64,000 nucleotides of DNA from Hsuehochloa calcarea. Lineage: Eukaryota > Streptophyta > Magnoliopsida > Poales > Poaceae. How positions within the stretch are numbered: position 1 is the first letter of the stretch; every line of letters starts with the position of its first letter. A program made the position numbers and the translations under genes. Of the stretch, positions 35,517-46,406 are shown one piece after another. The notes under the pieces were generated by a model. That model worked only from the letters and a program-made list of their open reading frames with translations. It did no database searches and was not told the DNA's origin. The stretch covers positions 25,494,223 to 25,558,222 of the forward strand of contig CM070609.1 in the NCBI GenBank assembly GCA_036346395.1. Direction: 5' to 3'.

Positions 35517-35921
35517 ATGAGTCATCTCAGCACCGCATCGTCCGCTCCAATGGTGATTTGCTCAAAATGCAACACGGTTGTTAGACGTAAGACCTCACAC
35601 ACGGCCACGAATCCTGGGCGGCACTACTACAAGTGCCCCTTTCACTCGGTGAGTATGATTGTTTCGGGTTCATTCAAATCGTGCAGGCATGTTTGACAAT
35701 ATTGTTCTCGTGAAACGCAGGAAGCCCCCGGCGGTTGCCGATTCTGGGTGTGGGAGGATGAAATGGGCGGTAGGGCCGACATTGCGAGGCATGATAGAGT
35801 TGTCGTGGGGGGTAGCGACCCCGTCGAGATGCGCCATCGTTTTGATAGACTGGAGTGGAAGATTAATTTAATGTTGTGTGCTATTTTCTTTCTTGTGTTT
35901 ATTGTTATCGTTAAGGTGTAG
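35517..35921 (+). CDS. GRF zinc-finger protein 2 with C-terminal membrane segment
   Basis: Two exons, 35517-35648 (44 codons) and 35721-35921 (66 codons plus stop), 110 residues, with a GTGAGT donor and an ACGCAG acceptor; the frame is intact. The finger has C15 and C18 (ICSKCNT), C40 (GRHYYKCPFHS) and C50 (GGCRFWVWEDE), matching the CxxC...C...C GRF pattern with aromatic residues after the last Cys. The last ~19 residues (INLMLCAIFFLVFIVIVKV) form a likely transmembrane helix. It lies within the MULE and converges with the PMD gene. Function is unknown; expression of the element's accessory protein is inference. Confidence 0.75.
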
Positions 35922-36243
35922 TGTTGGAGGTTATTGTTGTGTTTATTGTTATCGTGTGTCTTAGTGCTGGAGGGTTAATGTATGTTTCGTGAAGCAAGAT
36001 GTAAATAAATAATTTGCAAAACATGCCATGGATATGTATTACACATACGTTACGTTTCATAAATAGTTACAGCAAACCATGAGACGTTACGAAATCAGAA
36101 TTACAAAAACTCATTATGGATCTCGTCGTCGCCTCCTCGGACGGCGTACTGTGCTCCTCGGAGAAGGTGAACCTGCTAGGGGAGTGCGGTGCATCTCGAA
36201 GGTCGATCTGCGATGCTCGCGTCCGAGGTGGTGCTTAGAACGA

Positions 36244-38587
36244 TCATGTGGGGAGGTCCGTCGGATGGCCGAAAATAGAGCTCATCCAATCGGTCGACGA
36301 GGGGTCTATGTCCTGCTGAGATGTTACATCTGAATTACGCCATGCACATCGTTGTTACTAATACATAGTAATATCAAAAGGCATTTACCTGCGTTGGCTG
36401 AAATGCCGATGACCCACCATACTCCTGCACCGTGTAATCTTGGTAGGTCTGGCCAAACCACTCGTGCTGCTCCTGCATGCTGGACTGACCACCATGAGCG
36501 AACGCGGCACCGCACTCTCCGAGCGTCGTGCCGAGTCGTGGTCATTGTCGAGATCGGGCCCGTCGGCCAGGCGAGATTGTTCGCTCCCCCGTACTCCTCC
36601 GTGATGACGATGGCGGTAGCAGGGTGCTATCCTGTCGTAAATGCTGCAAGAAAAAGATGTGGTTAGAGATAAATGGCAAACGAGTGCACGAACAAATAGG
36701 TGGCAAATGTCGTACCGACGGTCCGAACAGCGTGGACGACGAGCGAGCGAAGCTGGGTCGAGTGCTGGACTGCGATGGACGTGACGATGATGGACGTGCT
36801 GATGGCACTGCTGACGGTGGCGCGGAGGGTGGTGGTGGTCGGCCCGTCCCGCGACCAAGTCGTCTGCAACGTCATCTCTGTGGTGACCACAACTGATGGT
36901 CCGTATGGCGGACCTGGCGTTATCATATATGTTGCGCATCGAAGTGAGCAGACGATCAATCGAATTGGCTCTCCCACGATGGAGAGCCTGAGCTGCCTCG
37001 TCGTGGATACGATGCAATCGGTCGAATCTGCGATTCTGAGTAACTAGTTAAAACATAATCATGCACATTAATTACATACTAATCTCTTACCGTCTCATCG
37101 TGCCGTGCCGCTCGATGCCGGTCTGGACCTGCCTCTATAGCAGCCTCGTGTATGATCTCCACTGGACGCTGTGGCGGCGCCCCAGTAAGCCTACTGCGGG
37201 TGCGTGGAACGTACCACTCGAGGTATGTGCTATACGTCGCCGAGGTCGTGACGGCCGGTCTCATCCACAACCATCGTGTCCGCGTGGTCACGCCACATGT
37301 CCGCCCACTCCGTTGTACGCCTCTCCGCCTTCGTTCGCTCGCCTCTCCTCGATTGCCTGCAAGTTAATTGAGACATCCACAATTAGTAGGGGCACAAAGT
37401 AATGCATTAATTACAGTTACCGTGAAATCACATACCGGTGGGTGGTGGGTGCAAGAGGGCGTCCTGGCAGGGGTGGGACAACCTGGTACATGCCAAATCG
37501 CCTCATGACTCGGCTGCGGGTTGTATGGCTCGACGCAGTTGAGAGAACACCAAGTGGCAAGTCGTCAACCAAGACATGTGATCCTGCCTTGAGATGATAA
37601 TCCGTGGGGGCCGTGTCCATAATGAACGGTGGAGTCCATGGCCACCAGACTATCTCTACCTCGTGGAGTGTCTCGAACATGTTGTGGAACTCCGCACGCA
37701 CGCGTCTCGGTCTCTCCTTGGCCCACCGCAACCGAGCATGTGTCCAACGCGCACCCATGGTGGGCCCTTCGACGGCGTCGTCTCCATTACCAACTCCGCA
37801 CAAATGTGGGCTGAACTCGTAAGGGTGCATGTACCAAAGTAAGGCTCGCTGACGGGAAGTGTTCCCACGACCACAATCAAGAAGAACGTAGCACACACTA
37901 GGACCGGCTCACGGCCGTAGTACGTTGTGAGGCATCACACAAACCTCGGTATGTGGCGCTAAGAACACCGATCCCGGCTATACTGTGGCACCTCACCGTG
38001 CCGACCATCCGCCAAGGACTCGCTAGATGTATGTAGCTAGGTCGCCTTGAATCTCCAGTGGTGCTAGGGAACAAGACCCACCCAACGAAATAGCAGTGCG
38101 CAACGCGTGTGTCCGCACTGGTCGCCATGTGCGAGCAGACATGTCATGTACCGACGGCCCGACCATGTGGCACACCACTCGTTGTCCGGGATCGGATGAC
38201 CGAACCACCGAGCCGATGGACCTTCCAATCTGCGACCTTGGGGTGGCACTACTGGCGAAGACCACGGAGGGTAGACTGTAAGCATTGTCACATCTGCGCA
38301 GTAACAGTCATCTCGCCCGGTGAAGTGGAAGGTGTGAGTCTCCGCCTCAAATGATCAACAAGAGCGGGCGACAACGGCGCATCAAACTGCAACGCGTGCG
38401 GTACATCCAACATGCGGGCAATGGGCAGCAACCCGGTGTACCGCAGTAGTGGGATGTACCGCTGGTCGAGAGGCCAGTGCTCTCGGGGGCTCCTAAGGAT
38501 CAAGCTCGGAGGCCCGTCTCCCGACGACCACGATAGGCATCGGTGCCGCTCATCCCACCGGGGGTCAAGCAACTCGTAAGCCATCAC
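36244..38587 (-). pseudogene. Plant mobile domain (PMD) protein, frameshifted
   Basis: A TTTGGCAG acceptor at 38588-38595 leads into MAYELLDPRWDERHRC (ATG at 38584), then LDQRYIPLLRYTGLLPIARM and SPGEMTVTAQ, the start of the PMD (aminotransferase-like mobile domain). Later blocks in other frames are FGHPIPDNEWCATWSGRRYM (38100-38200), RLRWAKERPRRVRAEFHNMF (37660-37740), VMRRFGMYQVVPPLPGRPL (37440-37500), TYSTYLEWYVPRTRSRL (37190-37250) and LHRIHDEAAQALHRGR (about 36970-37017). Possible C-terminal exons end DWMSSIFGHPTDLPT at 36244. At least three frame changes are present. PMD is known both in host MAIN/MAIL1-type silencing proteins and in transposons; this copy lies inside a target-duplicated MULE. 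Confidence 0.85.
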
Positions 38588-38652
38588 CTGCCAAACAAGA
38601 AAAACAAGTGAGTCTACATTGATAATATGATGTGCAACAAATGACAACATAA

Positions 38653-41445
38653 CTAACAGCAAACGTAATGACAGCGAAACGTGCGGAATGTACACATACA
38701 TAATGTAGACAAACAACATACAGAATGTACAAAAACATAAAATGTGTGTGACATACAGACATAGAACCAACAATACATCGTCGGGTTGCTTGATGTCGGC
38801 CTATTTGGGCACTGGCTGAGGGAGTGCCCAATCGTCTTGCAAAGCCTACACTTTGGCCGCCGAACTCGATCCCCACGCTGGCTGTCATCCATGTCATTGC
38901 GGATGCGACGGCTTTGTCGTCTGCCACGACCGACATGCTTCAGTGCATCGTTTGGTACCCACTTTACCTCCCCTGGCCATAATTCTCTATAGTGCATATA
39001 TACCCCGTATGAATGAAACTCTGCACTCCAGGTTGCATACAAGTGCTGCATGTCGTAGTACTGTGAGATGTACTGGGTCGACGCTTGCTGCCATACCGCG
39101 CAGGCTGCATACACATGGGAGCACGGTTTGTGAAGAAGCTGGGGCTTGTTGCAGGTGCAAGATGCTTTGTCATCAATCGTGCATACGTGTTTGCGATCCC
39201 CTCTGATGTGACCCATGACGTACTTCTGCTTGAGGCGAACCTCGAACTTGTTCCTTAGGCCATCAATGGGTCGAGCAATGTGGGAACGACTCTTCTCCAT
39301 CTTTTTCCCCATATACGCCTGCATTACCTCAGAGTACTGCTTGTTTTCGTCGAGGTGCTTCTTCGCCATCATGGCTCTATTGACAAAATACCCGACAGTA
39401 CGGTTCCAGCTCTCGTCCACGATTGCCGTGATTGGTAGAGATCTGACGCCCTTCAAGACTCCGTTGTAAACCTCCGACATATTAGTTGTCATGATCCCAT
39501 ACCTCGCCCCCCCGGTGTCGTGCAACAAAGACCACATCTCCAAGTCAGGTGCATTTGATTGAACCCATTGTGTGAACACCCCAACTCTTGTGGAGCCTCC
39601 CTCCACGGCCCCAGCTTCTGTCTGGACATGCTTACTAGCCTCCTGATCGAGTTGCCTCCACAAGGTGTCAAACTTCCGCTTCTGGTTCTGCACACATAGC
39701 TTCTTAAACATCTTCATTAAGTCCTTGCTACGGAACCTTCTGTGGAAGTTCGCTGCAAGATGCCTCATGCACCAACGGTTCTTCAGATCATTCCACTGGA
39801 AGGGGGGCTGCGTCCCATTCTGCATCGTTCGCAACGCAGACAGCAAGCCTGCATTGCGGTCCGAGATGATACACACTTCGGGACGACCTTGCACTATGGC
39901 CTGCTTCACATTGGCAAGGAACCAAAGCCAGCTATCCGTATTCTCATTCTCCACAATTGCAAATGCCACCGAGATAATCGGTCATTTGCGTCCACAGAAT
40001 CGCGGGTGAGGATAGTACCCTTGTACTTGCCGGATATGAACGTCCGTCTATCGTTAGCACCGGACGCACGACACGAAGCCTTGTATCGCCTGATGGAAGG
40101 CCCAGAACACTCTGTCAAGAATATAACAGTTCGGGCCCTCTGTAGGATGAACCCTCTCCTGCCTGTTAATGTACGTGCCTGGATTTGATTCTGTGATTTG
40201 CTGCAGCATTCTTGGGACCAGGTCGTACGCCTCCTCGTACGTCCCAAACATACGGTGCAGCACCTTTCGTTTCGCCCTCCATGCCTTCTTGTAGCTCACC
40301 TCAATCCCCTCCGAATTTGCTACTTCTGCCATTATAACCTTCGGAGAAATGGATACATCTGCCACGATGAGGTGGCTCACCAGCTCCGCAACATATGCTG
40401 ATGTCATGTTGCGGTGCCTACGTACTGGCCCCGCAAGCTCACAACTGTGATCATGCAGCACCGTTATCCGGAACTCAGTGCCTGCGCCCTTGAACCGCTG
40501 TGCACGAATTTTGCCAGCACAGGACCCGTCAACACACTTCACAATGTACGTGTCTGGGTTTGACCTGTGCACCCGATACGTCCGGCTCATGTTCACGGCG
40601 TATCTAGCAATAGCTCTTTGGATAAAGACTCTTATTACTAAGCATCGCCCCAAAATGAGTGTGCCTCGCCAACCCCATTCTCCCTCCTCCGCCTGTGGCA
40701 GAACTAGAGATGCCGCTGCGTTGTCGTCCAGTCTGGATGGCACGTACGCACCGTCGGTGGTCACAACACCACCTACCACCCCTCCAATTGCAGCTTCGCC
40801 ATCGTCGTCCTCTCCAGAACTGCCTGTTTCCTCATCCTCCTCCTCCTCGCTGCCCACTTCTTCCACCTGGTCCCCAAGGTACTCATGACAGTCAATACGG
40901 GCGGCCCACCACCTCTCCTCCACACCTTCGTTGGCCTGGAAATTCTCCGCATGCCTCCTGAGGTCTTCATCACCCACTTCCTCGCCCACATCTTCTCCTG
41001 CACAAGCGTCTTCATGACCGCCCAAGATGAACCTAGGCACTACATCTGCACCAGCGGCATCAGAGCCACCCATGGCGGATGATTCTGTCCTCTCCACGAA
41101 CTCGACATATACCATTGGTCTGGCATATATCGCAGCATCAGGGTTGCACACAACCTCCATGTAGTTGGCCCACGAGGCATCGTTGGTCACCTTCAGAAGT
41201 TGCCACATTCTCTCCCCTGCATCACCCACCATTGACGCATATACTGCCTCGATCCGTAACTTCTTCCTTCCGGTGTGCCGATCGAACGCCGAACGGACAC
41301 ACCTCCGTAGGTCAGACAAGTTCATGGCGTTCAGACCGGGTGCCCGGATCACGGTCCGGTCACAATTAGACAGGTCTGCCCCATACGGCCCGTCGCGTAC
41401 GAGACCACTACCGTAGAATACGAACAAGTCTTGAATGTCAGCCAT
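38653..41445 (-). pseudogene. MURA-type Mutator transposase, two frames
   Basis: The N-terminal frame (41445 to about 40060; MADIQDLFVFYGSGL) has an acidic linker (EEEEDEETGSSGEDDDGEA) and a MuDR DNA-binding domain with CVDGSCAGKIRA and HDHSCELAG, ending LDRVFWAFHQAIQGFVSC. The C-terminal frame (39969-38653) has the MULE transposase core (VENENTDSWLWFLANVKQAI, IISDRNAGLLSAL, NRWCMRHLAANFHRRF), a SWIM finger CTCNKPQLLHKPCSHVYAAC and a CCHC knuckle CRLCKTIGHSLSQCP. The region with the first catalytic Asp (LTIDG) at about 40050 lies between the frames and needs at least two frame changes, so this copy is probably inactive. A further start at 41469 is less likely because MADIQ matches the family start. 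Confidence 0.92.
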
Positions 41446-41469
41446 GGCGTACCTAACATAAGTGCACAA

Positions 41470-42515
41470 TCAACCATCTCATTACACAACATGCAACAAT
41501 CGTATCATCACACCCCCACTACCCCATTGTAACATTAACAGTACGGTATTTATAAATCTACAATTTACTTCTAACTATTTTACTTCTAAATTCTAACATA
41601 CATCAAATTACATATTCACTTCATTTTTATTTCCATTTCTAATTCATATGAAAATTACATTACAACGTTATTTTATTTTCACTATTGTTCTGTATTAAGC
41701 TTGTTTCGATTCATGCCAAATTCCCATTACATGTTAAGTGCATAATCAACCATGTTAGTTTCAAACATGCAATAATCGTACCATCAAACACCCGCTACCG
41801 CACTTTATTTTCAATTTATTTTTACCACCAACCGCACTATATCCACTTCTTCCCTAACCGTACTAATTGTATGTTTCTAATCCTGTTACTAATCCTGTTA
41901 CTATTGTTATCACCTACAAATGCTCTAAAAAATATGTACTTTCTCACCGTCTACAAATCTACAAGTTCATATTTTCGCACAACTTGAAACTACATTACAA
42001 TACGTATGTTCTCAAAAAACATAGTATAATATTACATACACTACAATACATCATGCCTAACATATGTTAGATTTGCTACAAATACATAGCGTATCAAAGA
42101 TTGACCTAAAATAACATTAACCAAACATGGTTTGCTTAATTATAAACTAATGACATACATAAAATATTAGTTACACGGGTACAAAACTTACCTCTTCTTG
42201 AAGCTCACGAGACGATCTACAACTTTTGTACTTGCCAAATCCGCTGCTTCCGAACGAAATCAACTCAAATCTTCCTTCTTTCGCTCCTCAGTTTTTCACT
42301 GCCTTCCTCGCTCTCGCTCGGTTGAATGAACTACAAATGAGCTTCTTCCTTCGTATGCCAACATATACGCTGATCTTTTGCTCATGGAGAAGGGCCATAG
42401 AAATGAATAGCTGACGCGTGTGCTAGCGAGTGCCGTGCCCGGCCGCTTTGGTGCTTTCGGCGGATGGAATGACAGCAGAGAGACGCGCGGTCGGGAGAAC
42501 AGACGTGTGGTGTTC
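41470..42515. other. MULE 5' flank of the transposase
   Basis: 41470-42180 is AT-rich without a supported gene and probably holds the transposase promoter and leader. 42180-42420 has short open frames that I could not assign. Confidence 0.4.
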
Positions 42516-42596
42516 GGGTCGTGCGGTATGGGACCGCACGACCGGTGCACAGTGCATTCGGGTCGTGCGGTCCCATACCGCACGACCCGCAGACAC

Positions 42597-42788
42597 AGGC
42601 AGATCGCAGGTGTGGCACCGCACGATCGCATGAACGATCTTGATCGTCGCGGTGCCACACCGCGATCGACGACACGCGTTTACCGACGCATCCCGCGATC
42701 GAACGGGGGGCTAGAAATGGAATTTTTTTCGTATAGAGGCTAAATTTGGAATTTCGGATTTACACAGTGTTACATATGTCCAAATTTC
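42597..42788 (-). repeat. MULE right terminal inverted repeat
   Basis: The reverse complement matches 33516-33710. Just inside it, at 42516-42543 and 42559-42589, are two more hairpins built on GGTCGTGCGGT, related to but distinct from those in the repeat. Confidence 0.95.
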
Positions 42789-42797
42789 ACCCATAGG

Positions 42798-43551
42798 GGC
42801 ATAGCATAGAGCAACTGTGCTAGCTGGGGCATCCGGGCGGGCATGAACTCATCTTATCACCTTCCTCCATCATTATTTACTCGAGAAAAGAATTCCGACA
42901 ACGATTCAGGGGGCTGGCCTGGATCAGCCAAAGATCGATGGTCTCCATCTGGAGTCATCTCCTTCTGCAGACTGTAGAGTACACGTCTCAACAGTATAGT
43001 AGTACAGTAGTATAGTCATGTATTCCTCTGCAGACTGGTGAAGTAAATAAATAATTACAGTGGTTTAAGAATAAAAATTACATAAATAATTTACTGTAAT
43101 CTATATAAAATAAAATCATAAATAAACTAAAAATTAAAACAACCAAATCTTGTATAGAATTACCTATATTTTTTCCCCTCTGGTTATCACTCCCTGATCT
43201 ACTGCTGGGAACAGAGCTCTCCCGATGGATCCGTACGTTTAGTCCTCCATCGGCACGTGTGCGTCTCGCGGTCCGCTGGTTGCCTGGGCCGCTTTGCGTT
43301 GCTGTTCGTGGCCTTGGTTTTGAGGCCCGTCTCGCTGTTCCGTTTCTCCTGGTTGGTGTGGTTGTCCCGATTCGTGCGTCGGCTGCGCGAGCCCCTTCCG
43401 TCGGGTCCTGTTGGGCCGATGTCCGGCCATGGTTCCTGTGCCTTATACCTCCCCGCATGTGCTGCCAGCGGTACCTCGGCGGCATCGTTGCGCTTGCGCT
43501 GCGGCCGGACGGATTCGCCGCTTCGACCTCGCCGCTCCCTTGGTGCCCAGG
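42798..43551. other. Unassigned sequence right of the MULE
   Basis: A minus-strand open stretch (43078-43572) is rich in Arg, Gly and Thr and is not recognised; a GC-rich plus-strand stretch lies at 43250-43550. No domain or terminal repeats were identified. Confidence 0.3.
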
Positions 43552-44484
43552 GGTCAGTTCAGCTCGGAGCATTATTTTGGCCTGGCAAGTTGTCCATGGC
43601 TTTGCCCGTGGTAACCTTCAGGTACAGTCTTCTTGGGTTAGTTTGATTTATCGGCTGCAGTCTTTAGTCCTTGTTAAATATCTGTTGATTGATTGTTGCC
43701 GTCTCGAAGCACTGTTTTGAGGGATTTCGTTGCATTTTAGAGATTAATTTTGAAGCATTCGATATGTTACTTTGTTTAGTTCAGCTCGTTTGCCCCCAAT
43801 CAAATTTGTCTAATGCATGTTGCTTTGTTCAGTTCAGCTCCTTCCCCCCGTCAAATTTGTGTTCTTACTGTTGTTGTTGTGTTTGTTTCAGAAAATTGCT
43901 TCAATTTGATGGTCTGTTGTGTTGACTGACGAATCATTTGAAGACCCGAAGACTTCCGACCTTGGGGCTTATTCATGTTGTGATACCACTTTTTGAGTTG
44001 GATCCGGTTGGATTCTGGCGAAAGATTGGATTTTGAGAGGGGTCATTTCAGCTCGGAGCATTATTTTGGCCTGCCAAGTTGTCCATAGCTTTTCCCGTGG
44101 TAACCTTCAGGTTCAGTCTTCTTGGGTTAGTTTGATTTATCTGCTGCAGTCTTTAGTCCTTGTTAAATATATGTTGATTGATTGTTGTCGTCTCGAAGCA
44201 CTGTTTAGAGGGATTTTGTTGCATTTTAAAGATTAATTTTCAAGCATTTGATATGTTACTTTGTTTACTTCAGCTCGTTTGCCCCCCATCAAATTTGTCT
44301 GATGCATGTTGCTTTGTTCAGTTCAGCTCCTCCCCCCGTCAAATTTGTGTTCTTACTGTTGCTGTTATGTTTGTTTCAAAAAAATTGCTTCAATTTGACA
44401 GGTTGTTGTCTTGACTTGACGAATCATTTGAAGACCCGAAAACTTCCGACCTTAGGGCTTAGTCATGTTGTGACACCACTTTTT
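43552..44484. repeat. Tandem duplication, ~445-bp copies, 489-bp offset
   Basis: 43552-43994 and 44041-44484 are near-identical; for example GCTCGGAGCATTATTTTGGC starts at 43562 and 44051. A ~46-bp spacer separates them. Differences are scattered substitutions and a few indels. The repeat contains TTGTTTCAG and GGTAACC splice-like sites but no long open frame. Confidence 0.93.
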
Positions 44485-44572
44485 ATTGATGCATACAAAA
44501 AAAAAAAAAAACAATCTGCTTGATGCTTATCACATATTCACATTTCCTTCTTTTTTTTGCTACTACCTTGCC

Positions 44573-44981
44573 GGCACGCCTCATAGGATTACATGGATTG
44601 ATCAAAGGCCAATAAATGAAACAGCTGCAAAAGCCACCATTGTTGAGTTATCCTATCTCAGTGCGTACGATGTTGTCGTAAGTACAGACTACTTGTTATT
44701 CTCCGCCCATGCACATATCTGATCCTATATATAAACACAGTGTCATTGCTCACATTTAATTTTATCCTATCAAAAGCCTTGTTCCACATGAGAATTGGTG
44801 GTACACGGATTGCAGCTCCTGTGAAAGAACAGCCGATCGAGTTGGTGATGAATATAGCTGCCCACGTTGTCCCAGCGCCGCGGAACCAAGGTAGCTTCCC
44901 ACTTGAATTGACGACATTGTTATCCATAGAATTATATGGTCTACCATACTTTCACATTTCAGATATAAGTTTGCTGTTCTT
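44573..44981 (+). pseudogene. Unrecognised exon pair
   Basis: An exon-like stretch (44573-44678) encodes GTPHRITWIDQRPINETAAK and ends at a strong GTAAGT donor (44679). A second stretch at about 44784-44890 encodes HMRIGGTRIAAPVKEQPIEL and AHVVPAPRNQ, and ends at an AAG|GTAGCT donor. Codon-level order suggests a real spliced gene piece, but I do not recognise the family, and no start or end is visible. It is followed by a Copia fragment. Confidence 0.4.
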
Positions 44982-45507
44982 GGAGTTGATCCATAGAGAT
45001 TTCTAGAAACTAGATAACAGGGAAGAAGTATCTAGTTACTTATTTTGTATTGTTGGGCTTGGATTGTGCCACTTGGCACAAATCTAATGGGCATGTAGGA
45101 ATGCCACCCCCCTCCCCCCTCGTACCAAAAACCCCACCAGCTAGTTATGGAGATTTGTTTGGATGGAATAACATTATAAGTAGAGAAGATAGTTAGAGAA
45201 GCCACATATATAACGAGGTTTGGCAAAAATTAAGAGGGGCTATGCAAATGAGTTGTGTATGAATTATTTGTTAGGAAACATAAATAAGTATCTATGTAAC
45301 TAAAACATGTATATATCATTAAGGAGTTTTCATGGAGAAGGGGACCAGCTAACCTGACCCCTATGAAGCTCCGCCGGTGAGAAGAGCCCTAGGTTGTATC
45401 AAAGTTTGTAGTAACGAATAAAGTGTAAAGCTTCGGTTGGGCTCCCGAACTGACCAATCTATGTTTAATTCTTCTCTACCAGAATATTAGACGCATCTCT
45501 TCACTGC

Positions 45508-46068
45508 TCGTTTCAAAAAATTAAAGTTTCAAACCCTTACTGTTATCTATAAAGATAATACATCTTTTGTTGCACAAGTGCAGATGGGTTATATGAAGAG
45601 TTATCTCACAAAGTATATTAACTCCAAGTTCTTCTATGCTCTTGAATTGCAAAAGGTGATCGAAATTAAAGTACTGCATACTAAGTCATGTGAAAATTTT
45701 GTAGATTTATTTACTAAATCACTTCCAGCATCTAGCTTTGAAAGGTGCATACGTGGAATTAGAATGATGAGACTTAGAGAAGTGCATAATTCAAGGGGAT
45801 AATTTTCACGAACTCATTATTAAAACTTGATCATGGGGATCGAGTACCCAAAGAGTAAATCCTGAAGATTAAATGAAATTGAGTGGATTATACTCTTTTT
45901 TCCTTGATGAGTTTTTTCTGAAGTTTCTCGACTAAAGTTTTTAATGAGGTAATTCGTGCAACGCAGTAGAACATGTATCATGTATTCTTTCTGCAAATTT
46001 TTCCCACTTAGTTTTTATAGAGTTTTTGATGAGATATGAACATGTGAGGGTGGGTGCCCAATAGGGAG
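45508..46068 (+). pseudogene. Copia RNase H 3' end and 3' leader
   Basis: The open frame (45508-45801) reads VIYKDNTSFVAQVQMGYMKS, then NSKFFYALELQKVIEI, SCENFVDLFTKSLPASSF and GIRMMRLREV, the end of a Copia RNase H domain. It is followed by a non-coding 3' stretch and a purine-rich TAGGGAG just before the LTR. Everything 5' of RNase H is missing, so the insertion is truncated. Confidence 0.85.
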
Positions 46069-46339
46069 TGTTGGGTAACCATGGGCTGGGCCCAGCAGCC
46101 AATCCATGTATAGGCGTCTCATCCAAAACCCTAGTAGAGTCTTTGGCCTATAAATGGGGGTACTAGTCATTATAAAAGGCTGATCGTTTGAAGAACAATA
46201 AAGAGAAGCAAGAAGTCCCATATATCTCTGTGTTTAATCTACTATTCTGTTCTTGTGTTATTGCATAGTTTGATGTGATTCTATGTTTGTCTACGAGGTG
46301 ATCATTCGGACCGGACTCGCCAGCAACGGTTTCTCAACA
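46069..46339 (+). repeat. Copia 3' LTR, 271 bp
   Basis: Starts TGTTGGGTAACC and ends TTTCTCAACA, with inverted TGTTG/CAACA termini. A TATA-like CCTATAAATGG (46147-46157) and a polyadenylation-like AATAAAG (46196-46202) lie inside. It follows the RNase H fragment in the right order. Confidence 0.85.
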
Positions 46340-46406
46340 GGTAGTACCCCACCATGGCTCACCTTGATATACGCTGCAGCCGCATGCCGGCACAAAGGAA
46401 TTGGTT

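Larger units (their letters stand above)
33516..42788 (-). mobile_element. Mutator-like element (MULE), 9.27 kb, with PMD and GRF genes
   Basis: Long inverted repeats start GAAATTTGGACATATG at 33516 and end with its complement at 42788. The flanking 9 bp are ACCCATAGG on both sides (33507-33515 and 42789-42797), the Mutator-type target duplication. Minus-strand genes: MURA-like transposase (38653-41445) and a plant mobile domain gene (36244-38587). Plus-strand genes: two GRF zinc-finger proteins (34735-35192 and 35517-35921). The transposase and PMD genes are frameshifted. The two gene pairs converge at about 36000-36250. Confidence 0.97.

Noticed and set aside
36385..37017. His-rich 210-residue minus-strand open frame as a separate gene
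   Set aside because: Its first part (LHRIHDEAAQALHRGR) continues the PMD gene, and the His/Arg-rich remainder looks like an out-of-frame reading after a frameshift.
40478..40888. Plus-strand open frame opposite MURA
   Set aside because: It is antisense to the acidic linker of the transposase; low complexity explains it.
11100..46339. The Copia fragments at 11240-12800 and 45508-46339 as two halves of one element
   Set aside because: The LTR end before the first fragment does not match the LTR at 46069-46339, and several independently bounded elements lie between them.
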